From Rhizobium sp. FKL33 (lineage in GTDB: Bacteria; Pseudomonadota; Alphaproteobacteria; Rhizobiales; Rhizobiaceae): a stretch of 64,000 nt of DNA. Positions 53,512 to 61,882 of this stretch are shown here, in pieces. Numbering within the stretch: the stretch's first letter is position 1; every line of letters starts with the position of its first letter. The position numbers and the translations under genes were made by a program. The stretch lies in NCBI RefSeq assembly GCF_005222915.1, contig NZ_STFX01000001.1, positions 124,001 through 188,000 on the forward strand. Direction: 5' to 3'. The notes under the pieces were generated by a model. That model was not told the DNA's origin, did no database searches, and saw only the letters and a program-made list of their open reading frames with translations.

Positions 53512-54027
53512 ATGGCCGAGATCAAGGATCCGGAAAACACCATCGTGCTGGAAACCACCAAGGGCAAGGTCGTCATCCAGCTTCTGCCGGAAGTGGCCCC
53601 TGGCCATGTCGCCCGCATCAAGGAACTGGCCCGCGAAGGCGCCTATGACGGTGTGGTCTTCCACCGCGTCATCACCGATTTCATGGCCCAGACCGGCGAC
53701 GTGAAGTTCGGCAAGAAGGGCGGCGCGTCCTTCAATCCGGCTCGCGCCGGCATGGGCGGCTCCGACAAGCCTGATCTGAAGGCGGAATTCTCGGCCGTCA
53801 GCCATGTGCGCGGCACCTGCTCGATGGCCCGTTCGCAGAACCCGAACTCGGCCAATTCGCAGTTCTTCATCTGCTTCACCGACGCCCCCTGGCTCAACAA
53901 GCAGTATTCCGTCTGGGGCCAGGTCATCGAAGGCATGGACAATGTCGACAAGATCAAGCGCGGCGAGCCCGTGGTCGATCCCGACGAAATCATTTCGATG
54001 AAGGTCGCGGCCGACATCGCCGCCTGA
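53512..54027 (+). CDS. ppiB: Cytoplasmic cyclophilin-type peptidyl-prolyl isomerase
   Basis: Cyclophilin of 171 residues lacking a signal peptide. Landmarks are FHRVITDFMAQTGDVKFGKKGG and NSANSQFFICFTDAPWLNKQYSVWGQV, with the conserved Trp of the cyclosporin-binding pocket. Paralogue of the preceding periplasmic enzyme. AAGGAGAAAACCC sets the start. A terminator follows before queA. Confidence 0.93.
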   Translation: MAEIKDPENTIVLETTKGKVVIQLLPEVAPGHVARIKELAREGAYDGVVFHRVITDFMAQTGDVKFGKKGGASFNPARAGMGGSDKPDLKAEFSAVSHVRGTCSMARSQNPNSANSQFFICFTDAPWLNKQYSVWGQVIEGMDNVDKIKRGEPVVDPDEIISMKVAADIAA

Positions 54028-54050
54028 TTCTCGTTTTTAATGGACATACG

Positions 54051-54086
54051 CCGCCTCCGCGATTATGCGCGGGGGCGGTTTTCGTT
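54051..54086 (+). terminator. Rho-independent terminator between ppiB and queA
   Basis: CCGCCTCCGCG pairs, with one G-T wobble, to CGCGGGGGCGG around the loop ATTATG and is followed by TTTTCGTTT. It ends only 10 bases before queA, so queA expression needs read-through or a nearby promoter. Confidence 0.8.
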
Positions 54087-54096
54087 TGGAAGAAAG

Positions 54097-55173
54097 ATGC
54101 GCGTAGACCTGTTTGATTTCGAGCTCCCCGAAGAGCGGATCGCCCTGCGTCCGGCCGAGCCGCGCGACGCCGCGCGCCTGCTGATCGTCGATCCCTCCGG
54201 CGAGGGATTTCAGGACCTGATCGTGAAGGATCTCGTCGACCAGCTCGGACCCAACGATGTGATGGTGTTCAACGACACAAAGGTGATCCCGGCGCAGCTC
54301 GAGGGACGGCGGATCCGCGGGGAAAACATCGCGCCGGTGTCGGCCACGCTGCATATGCGCATGGGACCGTCGAGCTGGAAAGCCTTCGCCCGCCCGGGCA
54401 AGCGCATCAAGGAAGGCGACCGGATCGAATTCGGCCATGGCGGCGAGACCTGCCTAAACGGCAGCCTCGGCGCTGTCGTCTCCGAAAAGGGCGAGGCGGG
54501 CGAGGTGACGCTGTCCTTCGACCTTTCGGGCCCGGCGCTGGACGAGGCGATCGCGACGGTCGGCCATATTCCGCTGCCGCCCTATATCGCCTCCAAACGT
54601 CCCGAAGACGCGCAGGATCGCAAGGACTACCAGACGATTTACGCAAGGGAAGAGGGCGCTGTGGCGGCCCCGACCGCGGGCCTGCACTTCACGCCCGAAC
54701 TGTTTGATGCGCTTGATAAAAAAGGCGTCGGCCGCGCCTTTGTGACGCTTCACGTTGGGGCAGGGACCTTCCTGCCGGTGAAAGCCGACGACACGACCGA
54801 GCACAAGATGCATCACGAGATCGGCCATATCGATCAGACGACCGCCGACCGGCTGAACGCCGCCCGCGCCAAAGGCGGCCGTATCGTCGCCGTCGGCACC
54901 ACCTCGCTGCGCCTGCTCGAAAGCGCGGCGAAAGACGACGGCTCGATCGCCGCCTGGTCTGGCGCGACCGACATCTTCATCACGCCCGGTTATCGCTTTA
55001 AGATCGTCGACCGGCTGATGACCAATTTCCATCTGCCGCGCTCGACGCTGTTCATGCTCGTCTCCGCCTTTTCAGGCCTGGAGACGATGCGTGCGGCCTA
55101 TGCGCATGCGATCGACCGCGGTTATCGTTTCTATTCCTATGGCGACACCAGCCTTCTGACACGGAAAGACTGA
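54097..55173 (+). CDS. queA: S-adenosylmethionine:tRNA ribosyltransferase-isomerase
   Basis: QueA, which transfers the ribosyl moiety of SAM to preQ1-tRNA to form epoxyqueuosine, 358 residues. Family landmarks are [70 protein letters not shown] and [20 protein letters not shown]. The start MRVDLFDF at 54097 is chosen because the longer frame runs through the terminator. The stop codon shares one base with the tgt start, so the two queuosine genes are translationally coupled. Confidence 0.97.
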   Translation: MRVDLFDFELPEERIALRPAEPRDAARLLIVDPSGEGFQDLIVKDLVDQLGPNDVMVFNDTKVIPAQLEGRRIRGENIAPVSATLHMRMGPSSWKAFARPGKRIKEGDRIEFGHGGETCLNGSLGAVVSEKGEAGEVTLSFDLSGPALDEAIATVGHIPLPPYIASKRPEDAQDRKDYQTIYAREEGAVAAPTAGLHFTPELFDALDKKGVGRAFVTLHVGAGTFLPVKADDTTEHKMHHEIGHIDQTTADRLNAARAKGGRIVAVGTTSLRLLESAAKDDGSIAAWSGATDIFITPGYRFKIVDRLMTNFHLPRSTLFMLVSAFSGLETMRAAYAHAIDRGYRFYSYGDTSLLTRKD

Positions 55174-56303
55174 TGCACAGCGAATTCAAGTTCACGCTTC
55201 TCAAGACGGACGGCAAGGCGCGCCGCGGCGAAATCACCATGCCGCGCGGCACGATCCGCACCCCCGCCTTCATGCCGGTCGGCACGGTCGGCACGGTCAA
55301 GGCCATGTATCTCGACCAGGTGCGCGACACCGGCGCCGACGTCATTCTCGGCAACACCTATCACCTGATGCTGCGGCCCGGCCCGGAACGCGTCGGCCGT
55401 CTCGGCGGTCTGCACGAGCTGATACGCTGGCCGCATCCGATCCTGACCGACTCCGGCGGTTTTCAGGTGATGTCGCTGTCGGGCCTGCGCAAACTCGACG
55501 AGAAGGGCGTGACCTTCAAGAGCCATGTCGACGGCGCTCTGCATCACATGTCGCCGGAGCGCTCCATCGAAATCCAGGGCCTGCTCGATTCCGACATCCA
55601 GATGCAGCTCGACGAATGTATCGCGCTTCCCGCCGAGCCCAAGGAAATCGAACGCGCCATGGAATTGTCGGTGCGCTGGGCCGAGCGCTGCAAGGTCGCC
55701 TTCGGCGACCAGCCCGGCAAGGCGATGTTCGGCATTGTCCAGGGCGGCGATCAGCCTGCATTGCGCGTGAAAAGCGCCGAAGCGCTGAAGGCGCTGGATC
55801 TCAAGGGTTACGCCATCGGCGGCCTGGCGGTCGGCGAACCGCAGCATGTGATGCTGGAGATGATCGACACGGTCAATCCGCATCTGCCGACCGAAAAGCC
55901 GCGTTATCTGATGGGCGTCGGCACGCCCGACGACATCCTGAAATCGGTTGCGCGCGGCATCGACATGTTCGACTGCGTGATGCCGACCCGGTCTGGCCGC
56001 CATGGCCTCGCCTTCACCCGCCGCGGCCGCATCAATATCCGCAATGCGCGGCACGCCGAGGACATGCGTCCCTTGGACGAGGAATCCTCTTGTCCTGCGG
56101 CGCGCGATTATTCCCGCGCCTATCTGCATCATCTCGTGCGCGCCAATGAGGCGCTGGGCGGCATGCTGCTGACCTGGAACAATCTCAGCTATTATCAGGA
56201 CCTGATGAGCGGCATCCGCAAATCGATCGAGGAAGGGCGTTTCGCCGATTTCATGGCCGAGACGCAGGAGATGTGGGCCAAGGGCGATATCGACCCGATT
56301 TAA
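55173..56303 (+). CDS. tgt: Queuine/preQ1 tRNA-guanine transglycosylase with altered zinc site
   Basis: Tgt exchanges the wobble guanine of GUN-anticodon tRNAs for preQ1, 376 residues, normal length. Catalytic residues are intact: Asp93 in TDSGGFQ and Asp267 in FDCVMPTR, plus GGLAVGE for base recognition. The zinc site is not: where E. coli has Cys302, Cys304, Cys307 and His333, this protein has Ser305, Cys307, Ala310 and Asn336 ([17 protein letters not shown] and [10 protein letters not shown]). The fold around it is otherwise conserved. It overlaps queA by one base and ends at a strong terminator. Confidence 0.96.
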   Translation: MHSEFKFTLLKTDGKARRGEITMPRGTIRTPAFMPVGTVGTVKAMYLDQVRDTGADVILGNTYHLMLRPGPERVGRLGGLHELIRWPHPILTDSGGFQVMSLSGLRKLDEKGVTFKSHVDGALHHMSPERSIEIQGLLDSDIQMQLDECIALPAEPKEIERAMELSVRWAERCKVAFGDQPGKAMFGIVQGGDQPALRVKSAEALKALDLKGYAIGGLAVGEPQHVMLEMIDTVNPHLPTEKPRYLMGVGTPDDILKSVARGIDMFDCVMPTRSGRHGLAFTRRGRINIRNARHAEDMRPLDEESSCPAARDYSRAYLHHLVRANEALGGMLLTWNNLSYYQDLMSGIRKSIEEGRFADFMAETQEMWAKGDIDPI

Positions 56304-56323
56304 GTTGACTATTCTTATCATGT

Positions 56324-56357
56324 AAAAACGGCGCAACCGGACGGATGCGCCGTTTTT
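56324..56357 (+). terminator. Rho-independent terminator after tgt
   Basis: AAAAACGGCGCA and TGCGCCGTTTTT form a perfect stem around a 10-base loop, 20 bases after the tgt stop. The A- and T-runs make it potentially bidirectional. Confidence 0.92.
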
Positions 56358-56420
56358 CGCCTTTTCAGGGCGTCATTCGCGTGACATAGACACCGAACGC
56401 GAGACAACCGGACCAGGCCA

Positions 56421-57671
56421 GTGACCCCAGAGCATGTATTGAACGCCAACGAGGCGATGCGCGAACTCTTTCCCGCCACGCCCTTGCAGCTCAACGATCA
56501 TCTGTCGCGCCGTTTCGGCGCCGAGATCTGGCTGAAGCGCGAGGATCTGTCGCCGGTCCGGTCTTACAAAATCCGCGGCGCGTTCAATTTCTTCCGCAAG
56601 GTCATCGCACGCGGCGAGGGGAACACCACATTCGTCTGCGCCTCGGCTGGCAATCACGCCCAGGGCTTCGCCTTTGTCTGCCGGCATTTCGGCGTGCAGG
56701 GCGTCGTTTTCATGCCGGTGACCACGCCGCAGCAGAAGATCGACAAAACCCGGATGTTCGGCGGCGAATTCATCAAGATCCGCCTGATCGGCGACTTTTT
56801 CGACCAGTGCTACGCGGCAGCCCGCACCCATGCCGAAGAGACGAACGGCTATATGGTGCCGCCCTTCGACCATGAGGACATCATCGAGGGGCAGGCGACC
56901 GTCGGGGCCGAAATCATTGAGCAGATGCCGGAAGGTCTGCTTCCCGATCTGGTGATCATGCCGGTGGGCGGAGGAGGGCTCTCGGCCGGGGTCACCGGTT
57001 TCCTCAGTAACCGTTTGCCGCGCGAAGCCTTTCTGTTTGCCGAACCCTCGGGCGCCCCCAGCCTCAAGCGCAGTCTCGAGGCGCACGCCATCCTGACTTT
57101 GCCCAAGGTCGACAATTTCGTTGACGGCGCCGCTGTCGCCCGCATCGGCGACCTTAATTTTGCGGCGCTCGAACGCTTCGATCCGCGCCAGGTGATGCTG
57201 CTGCCGGAAAACGCAATCTGCGCCACGATGATCGAGATGCTGAATGTCGAAGGCGTGGTGCTGGAGCCCGCCGGCGCGCTGTCGATCGCCGCACTCGAAC
57301 AGATCGGCGCCGATGCGCTTGCCGGCAAGACCGTGGTCTGCGTCGTCTCCGGCGGCAATTTCGATTTCGAACGGCTGCCCGACGTCAAGGAACGGGCGAT
57401 GCGTTATTCCGGCGTGAAGAAATACTTCATCCTGCGCCTGCCGCAGCGCCCGGGCGCGCTCAAGGATCTACTCAATCTGTTCGGCCCTGACGACGACATC
57501 GCCCGGTTCGAATATCTCAAGAAATCCGCCCGCAATTTCGGCTCGATCCTGATCGGCATCGAAACCAGCCACAAGGACAATTTTGTCGGCTTGATGCAGC
57601 GTTTCGACGCCGCCGGCCTCGGCTTCGAGGACATCACCGACAATGAACTGGTGGCCAATCTGATTATTTGA
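56421..57671 (+). CDS. ilvA: Threonine dehydratase (biosynthetic type)
   Basis: PLP-dependent threonine deaminase producing 2-oxobutanoate for isoleucine synthesis, 416 residues. The PLP lysine lies in SPVRSYKIRGAFN, the Ser/Gly phosphate loop in VGGGGLSAGV, and SAGNHAQGFA is conserved. A single C-terminal ACT-like regulatory domain begins at YFILRLPQRPGALKDLL. GTG at 56421 gives the natural N-terminus MTPEHVLNANEAM; the ribosome site is weak. Monocistronic behind the tgt terminator. Confidence 0.93.
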   Translation: MTPEHVLNANEAMRELFPATPLQLNDHLSRRFGAEIWLKREDLSPVRSYKIRGAFNFFRKVIARGEGNTTFVCASAGNHAQGFAFVCRHFGVQGVVFMPVTTPQQKIDKTRMFGGEFIKIRLIGDFFDQCYAAARTHAEETNGYMVPPFDHEDIIEGQATVGAEIIEQMPEGLLPDLVIMPVGGGGLSAGVTGFLSNRLPREAFLFAEPSGAPSLKRSLEAHAILTLPKVDNFVDGAAVARIGDLNFAALERFDPRQVMLLPENAICATMIEMLNVEGVVLEPAGALSIAALEQIGADALAGKTVVCVVSGGNFDFERLPDVKERAMRYSGVKKYFILRLPQRPGALKDLLNLFGPDDDIARFEYLKKSARNFGSILIGIETSHKDNFVGLMQRFDAAGLGFEDITDNELVANLII

Positions 57672-57685
57672 GCGGGGCGGGGGCG

Positions 57686-58075
57686 TTACGCCCCCGGCGC
57701 GGTCAGACCGTTTGGCAAGGATATCCAGATCACCGTCTGCGCCTCTTGCGAATGGTGCGACAGATGGCCTTTGCCATGCGTATCCTCGACCAGCACGAAG
57801 CTGCCGGCGGAGACATGGCGGACGTCGCCGTCGCTCGTCTCATAGTCCACCGAACCATCCAGCCTGACCGTCAGCACCGGCTCCGGGACCGTATGCCATT
57901 CGACCGGGCGCATGCCTGCGGAAATGCGGGCGATGCGCACGCGCTCCGCCGGATAGCTCGCCGTCACATCGAAAGGCGCAGCGTCAGGATGCACCCGCAC
58001 TTGCGTCACCGGCATGTCCACCTCGTCGAAATGCGATTCTCCGTCTTGATCGGCATAGATCCGCAAGCATTTCAT
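57686..58075 (-). CDS. Small cupin-like protein
   Basis: A 129-residue protein predicted to form one double-stranded beta-helix. It contains VEWHTVPEPVLTVRLDGSVDYETSDGDVRHVSAGSFVLVEDTHGKGHLSHH split over typical cupin spacing, with His in EWH and in GKGHLSHH as possible metal ligands. It lies convergent with ilvA and 36 bases downstream of the ABC exporter gene on the same strand. The substrate is unknown. Confidence 0.75.
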   Translation of the reverse strand: MKCLRIYADQDGESHFDEVDMPVTQVRVHPDAAPFDVTASYPAERVRIARISAGMRPVEWHTVPEPVLTVRLDGSVDYETSDGDVRHVSAGSFVLVEDTHGKGHLSHHSQEAQTVIWISLPNGLTAPGA

Positions 58076-58111
58076 GGTCGTTTCACCCTTCTTTGTGAGT
58101 CCGTTGTTGGC

Positions 58112-59923
58112 CTAGATTTCCGCGACCAGTCCCTTGGTCAGTTCCAACGCCTGGCGTTCGAACAGGCCGCGATAGATGCCGTTCTTCCGATGCACCAGGC
58201 TGGCGTGATCGCCTTCCTCGACAATCCGGCCGTGATCGAACACCAGGAGCCGATCGAGCGCCCGCACCGTCGACAGTCGGTGAGCGATGACCAGCGTCGT
58301 GCGGCCCTGCATCAGCCGCTCCATGGCCTGCTGGATCAGCATTTCGGATTCGGAATCGAGGCTGGATGTCGCTTCATCGAGGATCAGGATCGGCGCATTG
58401 GCGAGAAAGGCGCGGGCGATGGCCACGCGCTGGCGCTCGCCGCCCGACAGCTTCACGCCGCGTTCGCCGACCAGCGTGCCATAGCCGTGCGACAGCGCCG
58501 AGATGAAGTCATGGGCGCTGGCGAGCCGCGCCGCGGTCTCGATCTCGGCCTGTGTCGCTTCCGGCCGTGCATAAGCGATGTTCTCCGCCAGCGAGCGGTG
58601 AAACAGGATCGGCTCCTGCTGGACGATGGCGATCTGCTGGCGGAGCGACGCTTGGGCTAGTTTGGAGATGTCCTGTCCGTCGATGCGGATCTCGCCGCCG
58701 GTCACGTCATGAAGCCGCTGGATCAGCTTGACGAAGGTGGTCTTGCCGGAACCGGAATGGCCGACCAGACCGACGCGTTCGCCCGGACGGATCGTCACCG
58801 AGAAATCGCGATAGAGCGGCGCGGAATGCTTGCCATAGTGAAAGTTCACGCGGTCGAACTCGATCCGGCCGGCGCTGACCGCCAGAGGCTTGGCGCCGGC
58901 GATATCCACGACGCCGAGCGGCTGGGCGTGAATGGCGACCAGTTCCTCCATGTCGTTCACCGAGCGTTGCAGATTGCGGATATGCATGCCGATTTCGCGC
59001 AGATAGCCCTGCAGGATGAAGAACGAGGTCAAGACGAAGGTGATGTCGCCGGCATTGGCCTGGCCGCTGGCCCAGAGCCACAGCGCCAAACCGAGCACGC
59101 CGGCGCGGAGAGCCGCGAGCAGGGCGGCCTGCAGCGTGCCGTTGAGCGTGCCGCGCGTCCAGGTGCGGCCGGTGCGGTCGCGCCATTTGTCGATCACGCC
59201 GGCGAGGCGGCGGTCTTCGCGGGCTTCCGCGCCATAGGCTTTGACCACGGCGTTGCAGGTCACTGCGTCGGCCAGCGAGCCGCCGAGCTTGGTGTCCCAA
59301 CGGTTGGCGAGACTCGCCATCGGCGCGACATAGCGCAGCGCCATCAGCGACGTGAAGGTGACGAAGATCACCGATCCCAACCCGACCAGACCGCCCATCA
59401 GCGGCCAATGCCAGGTCATCAGCAGCGTCGTGCCGACCAGCATGACGGCCGAGGGAAACAGCGCCACGAAAACCGTGTCGTTCAACAGATCGAGCGCCCA
59501 CATGCCGCGCGTCACCTTGCGCACGGTGGAGCCGGCAAAACTGTCGGCATGCCAATCGCTGGAAAAACGCTGGATGCGGTGGAAGGACTGGCGGCCGATC
59601 TCGCTCATCGAGCGCAACGTAAACGTGATGATCGCCGTAAACGTCGCATGCCGAAGCAAAAGCGCGCCGACCGACAGCGCCATCAGCCAGCCCAGAGCGG
59701 CGAGGGCGCTGTTCCACGCCTGGGGATCATCGGCGCGGCCCGCGACCACCGCATCGACCAGACGACCCGAGAAGAGCGGCGTGAACACATCGGCGAGCGT
59801 CGACAGCAACACTGTTGTGAGCATGAAGCCGACGCGGCCGGGCTGCTGGCGCCAATAAACGAAACAAAAGCTGAAAACACTGCGAAAAGCGCCGCCGGTG
59901 CGGGCCGTGTGACCGAATGCCAT
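58112..59923 (-). CDS. ABC exporter half-transporter (MsbA/ATM type)
   Basis: Fused permease-ATPase of 603 residues, starting MAFGHTARTGGAF. An N-terminal transmembrane domain with about six helices (FMLTTVLLSTLADVFTPLFSG and onward) is followed by an ATPase with Walker A GHSGSGKTT, signature LSGGERQRVAIARA, Walker B ILILDEATSSLD and switch His in IAHRLST. All motifs are intact, so it should act as a homodimeric exporter of lipid or drug-like compounds. The frame continues 81 codons upstream but those look non-coding. A short leader peptide candidate and several hairpins precede it. Confidence 0.9.
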   Translation of the reverse strand: MAFGHTARTGGAFRSVFSFCFVYWRQQPGRVGFMLTTVLLSTLADVFTPLFSGRLVDAVVAGRADDPQAWNSALAALGWLMALSVGALLLRHATFTAIITFTLRSMSEIGRQSFHRIQRFSSDWHADSFAGSTVRKVTRGMWALDLLNDTVFVALFPSAVMLVGTTLLMTWHWPLMGGLVGLGSVIFVTFTSLMALRYVAPMASLANRWDTKLGGSLADAVTCNAVVKAYGAEAREDRRLAGVIDKWRDRTGRTWTRGTLNGTLQAALLAALRAGVLGLALWLWASGQANAGDITFVLTSFFILQGYLREIGMHIRNLQRSVNDMEELVAIHAQPLGVVDIAGAKPLAVSAGRIEFDRVNFHYGKHSAPLYRDFSVTIRPGERVGLVGHSGSGKTTFVKLIQRLHDVTGGEIRIDGQDISKLAQASLRQQIAIVQQEPILFHRSLAENIAYARPEATQAEIETAARLASAHDFISALSHGYGTLVGERGVKLSGGERQRVAIARAFLANAPILILDEATSSLDSESEMLIQQAMERLMQGRTTLVIAHRLSTVRALDRLLVFDHGRIVEEGDHASLVHRKNGIYRGLFERQALELTKGLVAEI

Positions 59924-60057
59924 GAGATGATCCGGCCGAGGCCGGCTCCTGAAACAAGAAGAATGGATTGCTTCGCGCCGGAGCGCGAAAAGAGATCGCA
60001 AATTGGGGTAGACCGAGCGGGAAGCTGGTCGGGCGCGCAAAATGCGCCCGGGAGACG

Positions 60058-60105
60058 TCAGGCCGATACGACCGGCGTGACGGCGGAATGGGTAAAATGC
60101 ATCAT
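60058..60105 (-). CDS. Leader peptide candidate upstream of the ABC exporter
   Basis: Fifteen codons, MMHFTHSAVTPVVSA, start 6 bases after an excellent GGGAGG ribosome site and end 134 bases before the exporter start. The following RNA can form the hairpins TTCGCGC/GCGCGAA and GGGCGC/GCGCCC. The combination resembles translational attenuation leaders; no direct proof. Confidence 0.4.
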   Translation of the reverse strand: MMHFTHSAVTPVVSA

Positions 60106-60152
60106 TTCGAACCTCCCGCGTGGTGTTTGAGAGCGGCAGGATAGGACAAGGA

Positions 60153-60168
60153 GGTTGGCTGGCCAACC
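60153..60168. promoter_or_regulatory. Palindrome upstream of the ABC exporter
   Basis: GGTTGGCTGGCCAACC has perfect 7-base arms around TG. It lies 48 bases upstream of the leader-peptide start and is a plausible operator. Confidence 0.4.
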
Positions 60169-60406
60169 CCCAAAACGGCTTTTCATCGCATCAACCAATG
60201 AGTGCGGCAAAGCGGCAACAGACGCGCGAGAGGGGCATCTCCACGGAAACCCTGATCACTCCTGCAATGCCTGTTTCCCGCGTGACAGCGCCGACTGCAC
60301 AGGGCCGATACATCTTCTTTCACGCTTCGACACCGAACAGACCGATCGCTCGACGAAGCCGCCGGATCTCGCGAGGAGGCCGGCTATCCTGGAGAGAGGA
60401 CCCATC

Positions 60407-60892
60407 ATGACTGCAATGACTGCCGCCGCAAATCCTGCCGAAAACGATGTCCACTGGTTTGGCAACTCGCTGATCGCCTTCCGCGCCCGCGCCGATCAAT
60501 CCGAGGACGGCCTTTCGATCGTCGATCATTGGATGCCCTATGGCGAAGCGCCGCCGCTGCATATCCATCAGAGCCAGGACGAATATTTCCACGTGCTCGA
60601 AGGCGTGATGCGCTTCGAAGTCGGCGGCAAGACCATCGTCGCGCGGGCCGGCGACACGCTGACGGCGCCGAAAGGCGTACCGCATCGCTTCCGGGTCGAC
60701 AGCGTGCTCGGCGCGCGCTGCCTGACCATCACCAAAGGCGGCGATTTCGAAGCCATGCTGGATGAAATGAGCCGCCCGGCCGAAAGCGCCGACCTGCCGC
60801 CGCAGCGCCAGCCGACGCCGGAGATGATCGAAGCGCTGACGGAAGCCTGCCGCCGCGCCAATATCGACATCATCGGCCCGCCGCTCGGCTGA
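60407..60892 (+). CDS. Cupin-domain protein
   Basis: A 161-residue single-domain cupin. Motif 1 reads GEAPPLHIHQSQDEYFHVLEGVMRFEVGG split as usual, with His, His, Glu ligands (HIH...DEYFHVLEG), and motif 2 is GDTLTAPKGVPHRF with the fourth His. GGAGAGAGGA lies 7 bases before the ATG at 60407. The C-terminal helix region follows (PTPEMIEALTEACRRANIDIIG). Probable metal-dependent sugar- or phenol-binding or dioxygenase-like role; substrate unknown. Confidence 0.85.
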   Translation: MTAMTAAANPAENDVHWFGNSLIAFRARADQSEDGLSIVDHWMPYGEAPPLHIHQSQDEYFHVLEGVMRFEVGGKTIVARAGDTLTAPKGVPHRFRVDSVLGARCLTITKGGDFEAMLDEMSRPAESADLPPQRQPTPEMIEALTEACRRANIDIIGPPLG

Positions 60893-60900
60893 GACAATGA

Positions 60901-60932
60901 ACGCCGCGTTCCTGGGAACAGGGACGCGGCGT
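60901..60932 (+). terminator. Hairpin after the cupin gene
   Basis: ACGCCGCGT and ACGCGGCGT arms form a 9-base-pair stem with a 14-base loop, 8 bases after the stop codon. It lacks a T-run. Confidence 0.5.
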
Positions 60933-61011
60933 GCAGGCGTCGCAATGTCGTCGGCTCTCGGTTGACAGAGAGGAGCGGAGCCGGTGAGGCGCGCTGGCAA
61001 AATATGTTTCG

Positions 61012-61290
61012 CTAGCGCTTCAACTGTATGACTTGGATATGCAAATCCTGGGGGCTATCGGCAAAAATGGCGTGCCAGGTCTGTTTGGCACTGGGGTCTT
61101 TCATTAGCCGAAGACGCATGATGTCACCAGGTCGCCTGGATTCAATGTCCGGATATGACGACCGTACAGCTTCAAACAACCAACCCTGTGGGTTGCTTTT
61201 CCGAAGCTCGACGGTCTTCGTTTCGTTCCCCAGCGTCAGTGTGTAGCGGAACAACGGCCCGAGACACTCCATCGCATTGTCTTCAGGCAT
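61012..61290 (-). CDS. Hypothetical protein beside the insertion sequence
   Basis: A 92-residue protein starting MPEDNAMECLGPLFRYTLTLG and ending DLHIQVIQLKR. Alternating hydrophobic segments suggest a small beta-rich fold. Codon usage is less G/C-biased than the rest of the window, so it may be part of a recently acquired segment with the neighbouring insertion sequences. No family is recognised; it could be a chance frame. Confidence 0.5.
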   Translation of the reverse strand: MPEDNAMECLGPLFRYTLTLGNETKTVELRKSNPQGWLFEAVRSSYPDIESRRPGDIMRLRLMKDPSAKQTWHAIFADSPQDLHIQVIQLKR

Positions 61291-61299
61291 ACGCGTTAT

Positions 61300-61440
61300 C
61301 TAACGCATAAACTCTGCGGCTTCTATCCTCGGTTTGGCCTGTATCCTCGGTTTGGCCTGTTGGCGTCTGGCCATAGCCTCCGGATCACTAACGCGGGGAG
61401 AGTGACACTCTAACTTTGCGGCTACATACTTTGTTGCAAC
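61300..61440 (-). pseudogene. Decayed insertion sequence fragment related to the adjacent IS
   Basis: On the minus strand this segment encodes SDPEAMARRQQAKPRIQAKPRIEAAE, clearly related to the C-terminus of the intact transposase at 61883-63256 ([20 protein letters not shown]). It is joined directly to a sequence like the IS right end (GTGACACTCTAACTTTGC, then GGCTACATACTT), so the middle of the element is missing. It contains a perfect 18-base tandem duplication at 61324-61359. Confidence 0.7.
61324..61359. repeat. 18-base tandem duplication in the IS relic
   Basis: TATCCTCGGTTTGGCCTG occurs twice in perfect tandem. In the transposase reading it duplicates the six residues QAKPRI or equivalent in frame. 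Confidence 0.85.
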
Positions 61441-61506
61441 AAACTTCGAATGTCCGCTTTTGTGCAAAGTAGAAATGTCACTTTGCAAGGTGTGGCACGA
61501 CGATCA

Positions 61507-61552
61507 GCGCCCGATCATGCGGCTGGTCAGGGTTGCAAGCCTGATCGGGCGC
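61507..61552. repeat. Large hairpin inside the IS left end
   Basis: GCGCCCGATCA and TGATCGGGCGC form a perfect 11-base-pair stem, with an inner GGCT/AGCC pair. It lies between the IS left terminus and the passenger-like gene. Function unknown. Confidence 0.65.
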
Positions 61553-61656
61553 GGGTGAGGGGCAGCGTTCGGCTTTAGCTTTCTCAGCTCACCACCCCTC
61601 CCATATCTGGCTGCTCTGTCCTATATGAAAGAGACGTGGAACAGCGAGGTTCACAC

Positions 61657-61869
61657 ATGCCCCATAGTGATCGCAGCATTGCCAGTCGCATGTGGAGTGT
61701 GGTCAAGGTCGTCTGGACCATCTCAATCATCATGTTGGCGACCATCGTCGGTGCCGCCATAGGATGGAATACTCACGGCATTGCCGGTGCTTTTGCGCTG
61801 GGCTTTGTCGGATTTGTCGCTGGGGTGTTTCTCAGTTCACCCCAGTTCCTCTTACAAATTCTCAGTTAG
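61657..61869 (+). CDS. Small two-helix membrane protein, possible IS passenger
   Basis: A 70-residue protein starting MPHSDRSIASRMWSVVKVVW, with two hydrophobic helices (TISIIMLATIVGAAIGW and IAGAFALGFVGFVAGVFLS). The ATG at 61657 has GAGG 7 bases upstream; a GTG at 61636 is an alternative. It is oriented against the transposase and ends 13 bases from its stop. If the element's left end is at about 61451 this gene is inside it, which makes it a passenger candidate. Confidence 0.55.
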   Translation: MPHSDRSIASRMWSVVKVVWTISIIMLATIVGAAIGWNTHGIAGAFALGFVGFVAGVFLSSPQFLLQILS

Positions 61870-61882
61870 AAAAGAGCGGTGA

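Larger units (their letters stand above)
59924..60406. other. Divergent regulatory region between ABC exporter and cupin
   Basis: This 483-base gap holds a leader-peptide candidate (60058-60105), minus-strand hairpins between it and the exporter, and a palindrome at 60153-60168. I see nothing gene-like in 60169-60406 beyond the GGAGAGAGGA ribosome site of the cupin gene. Confidence 0.5.
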
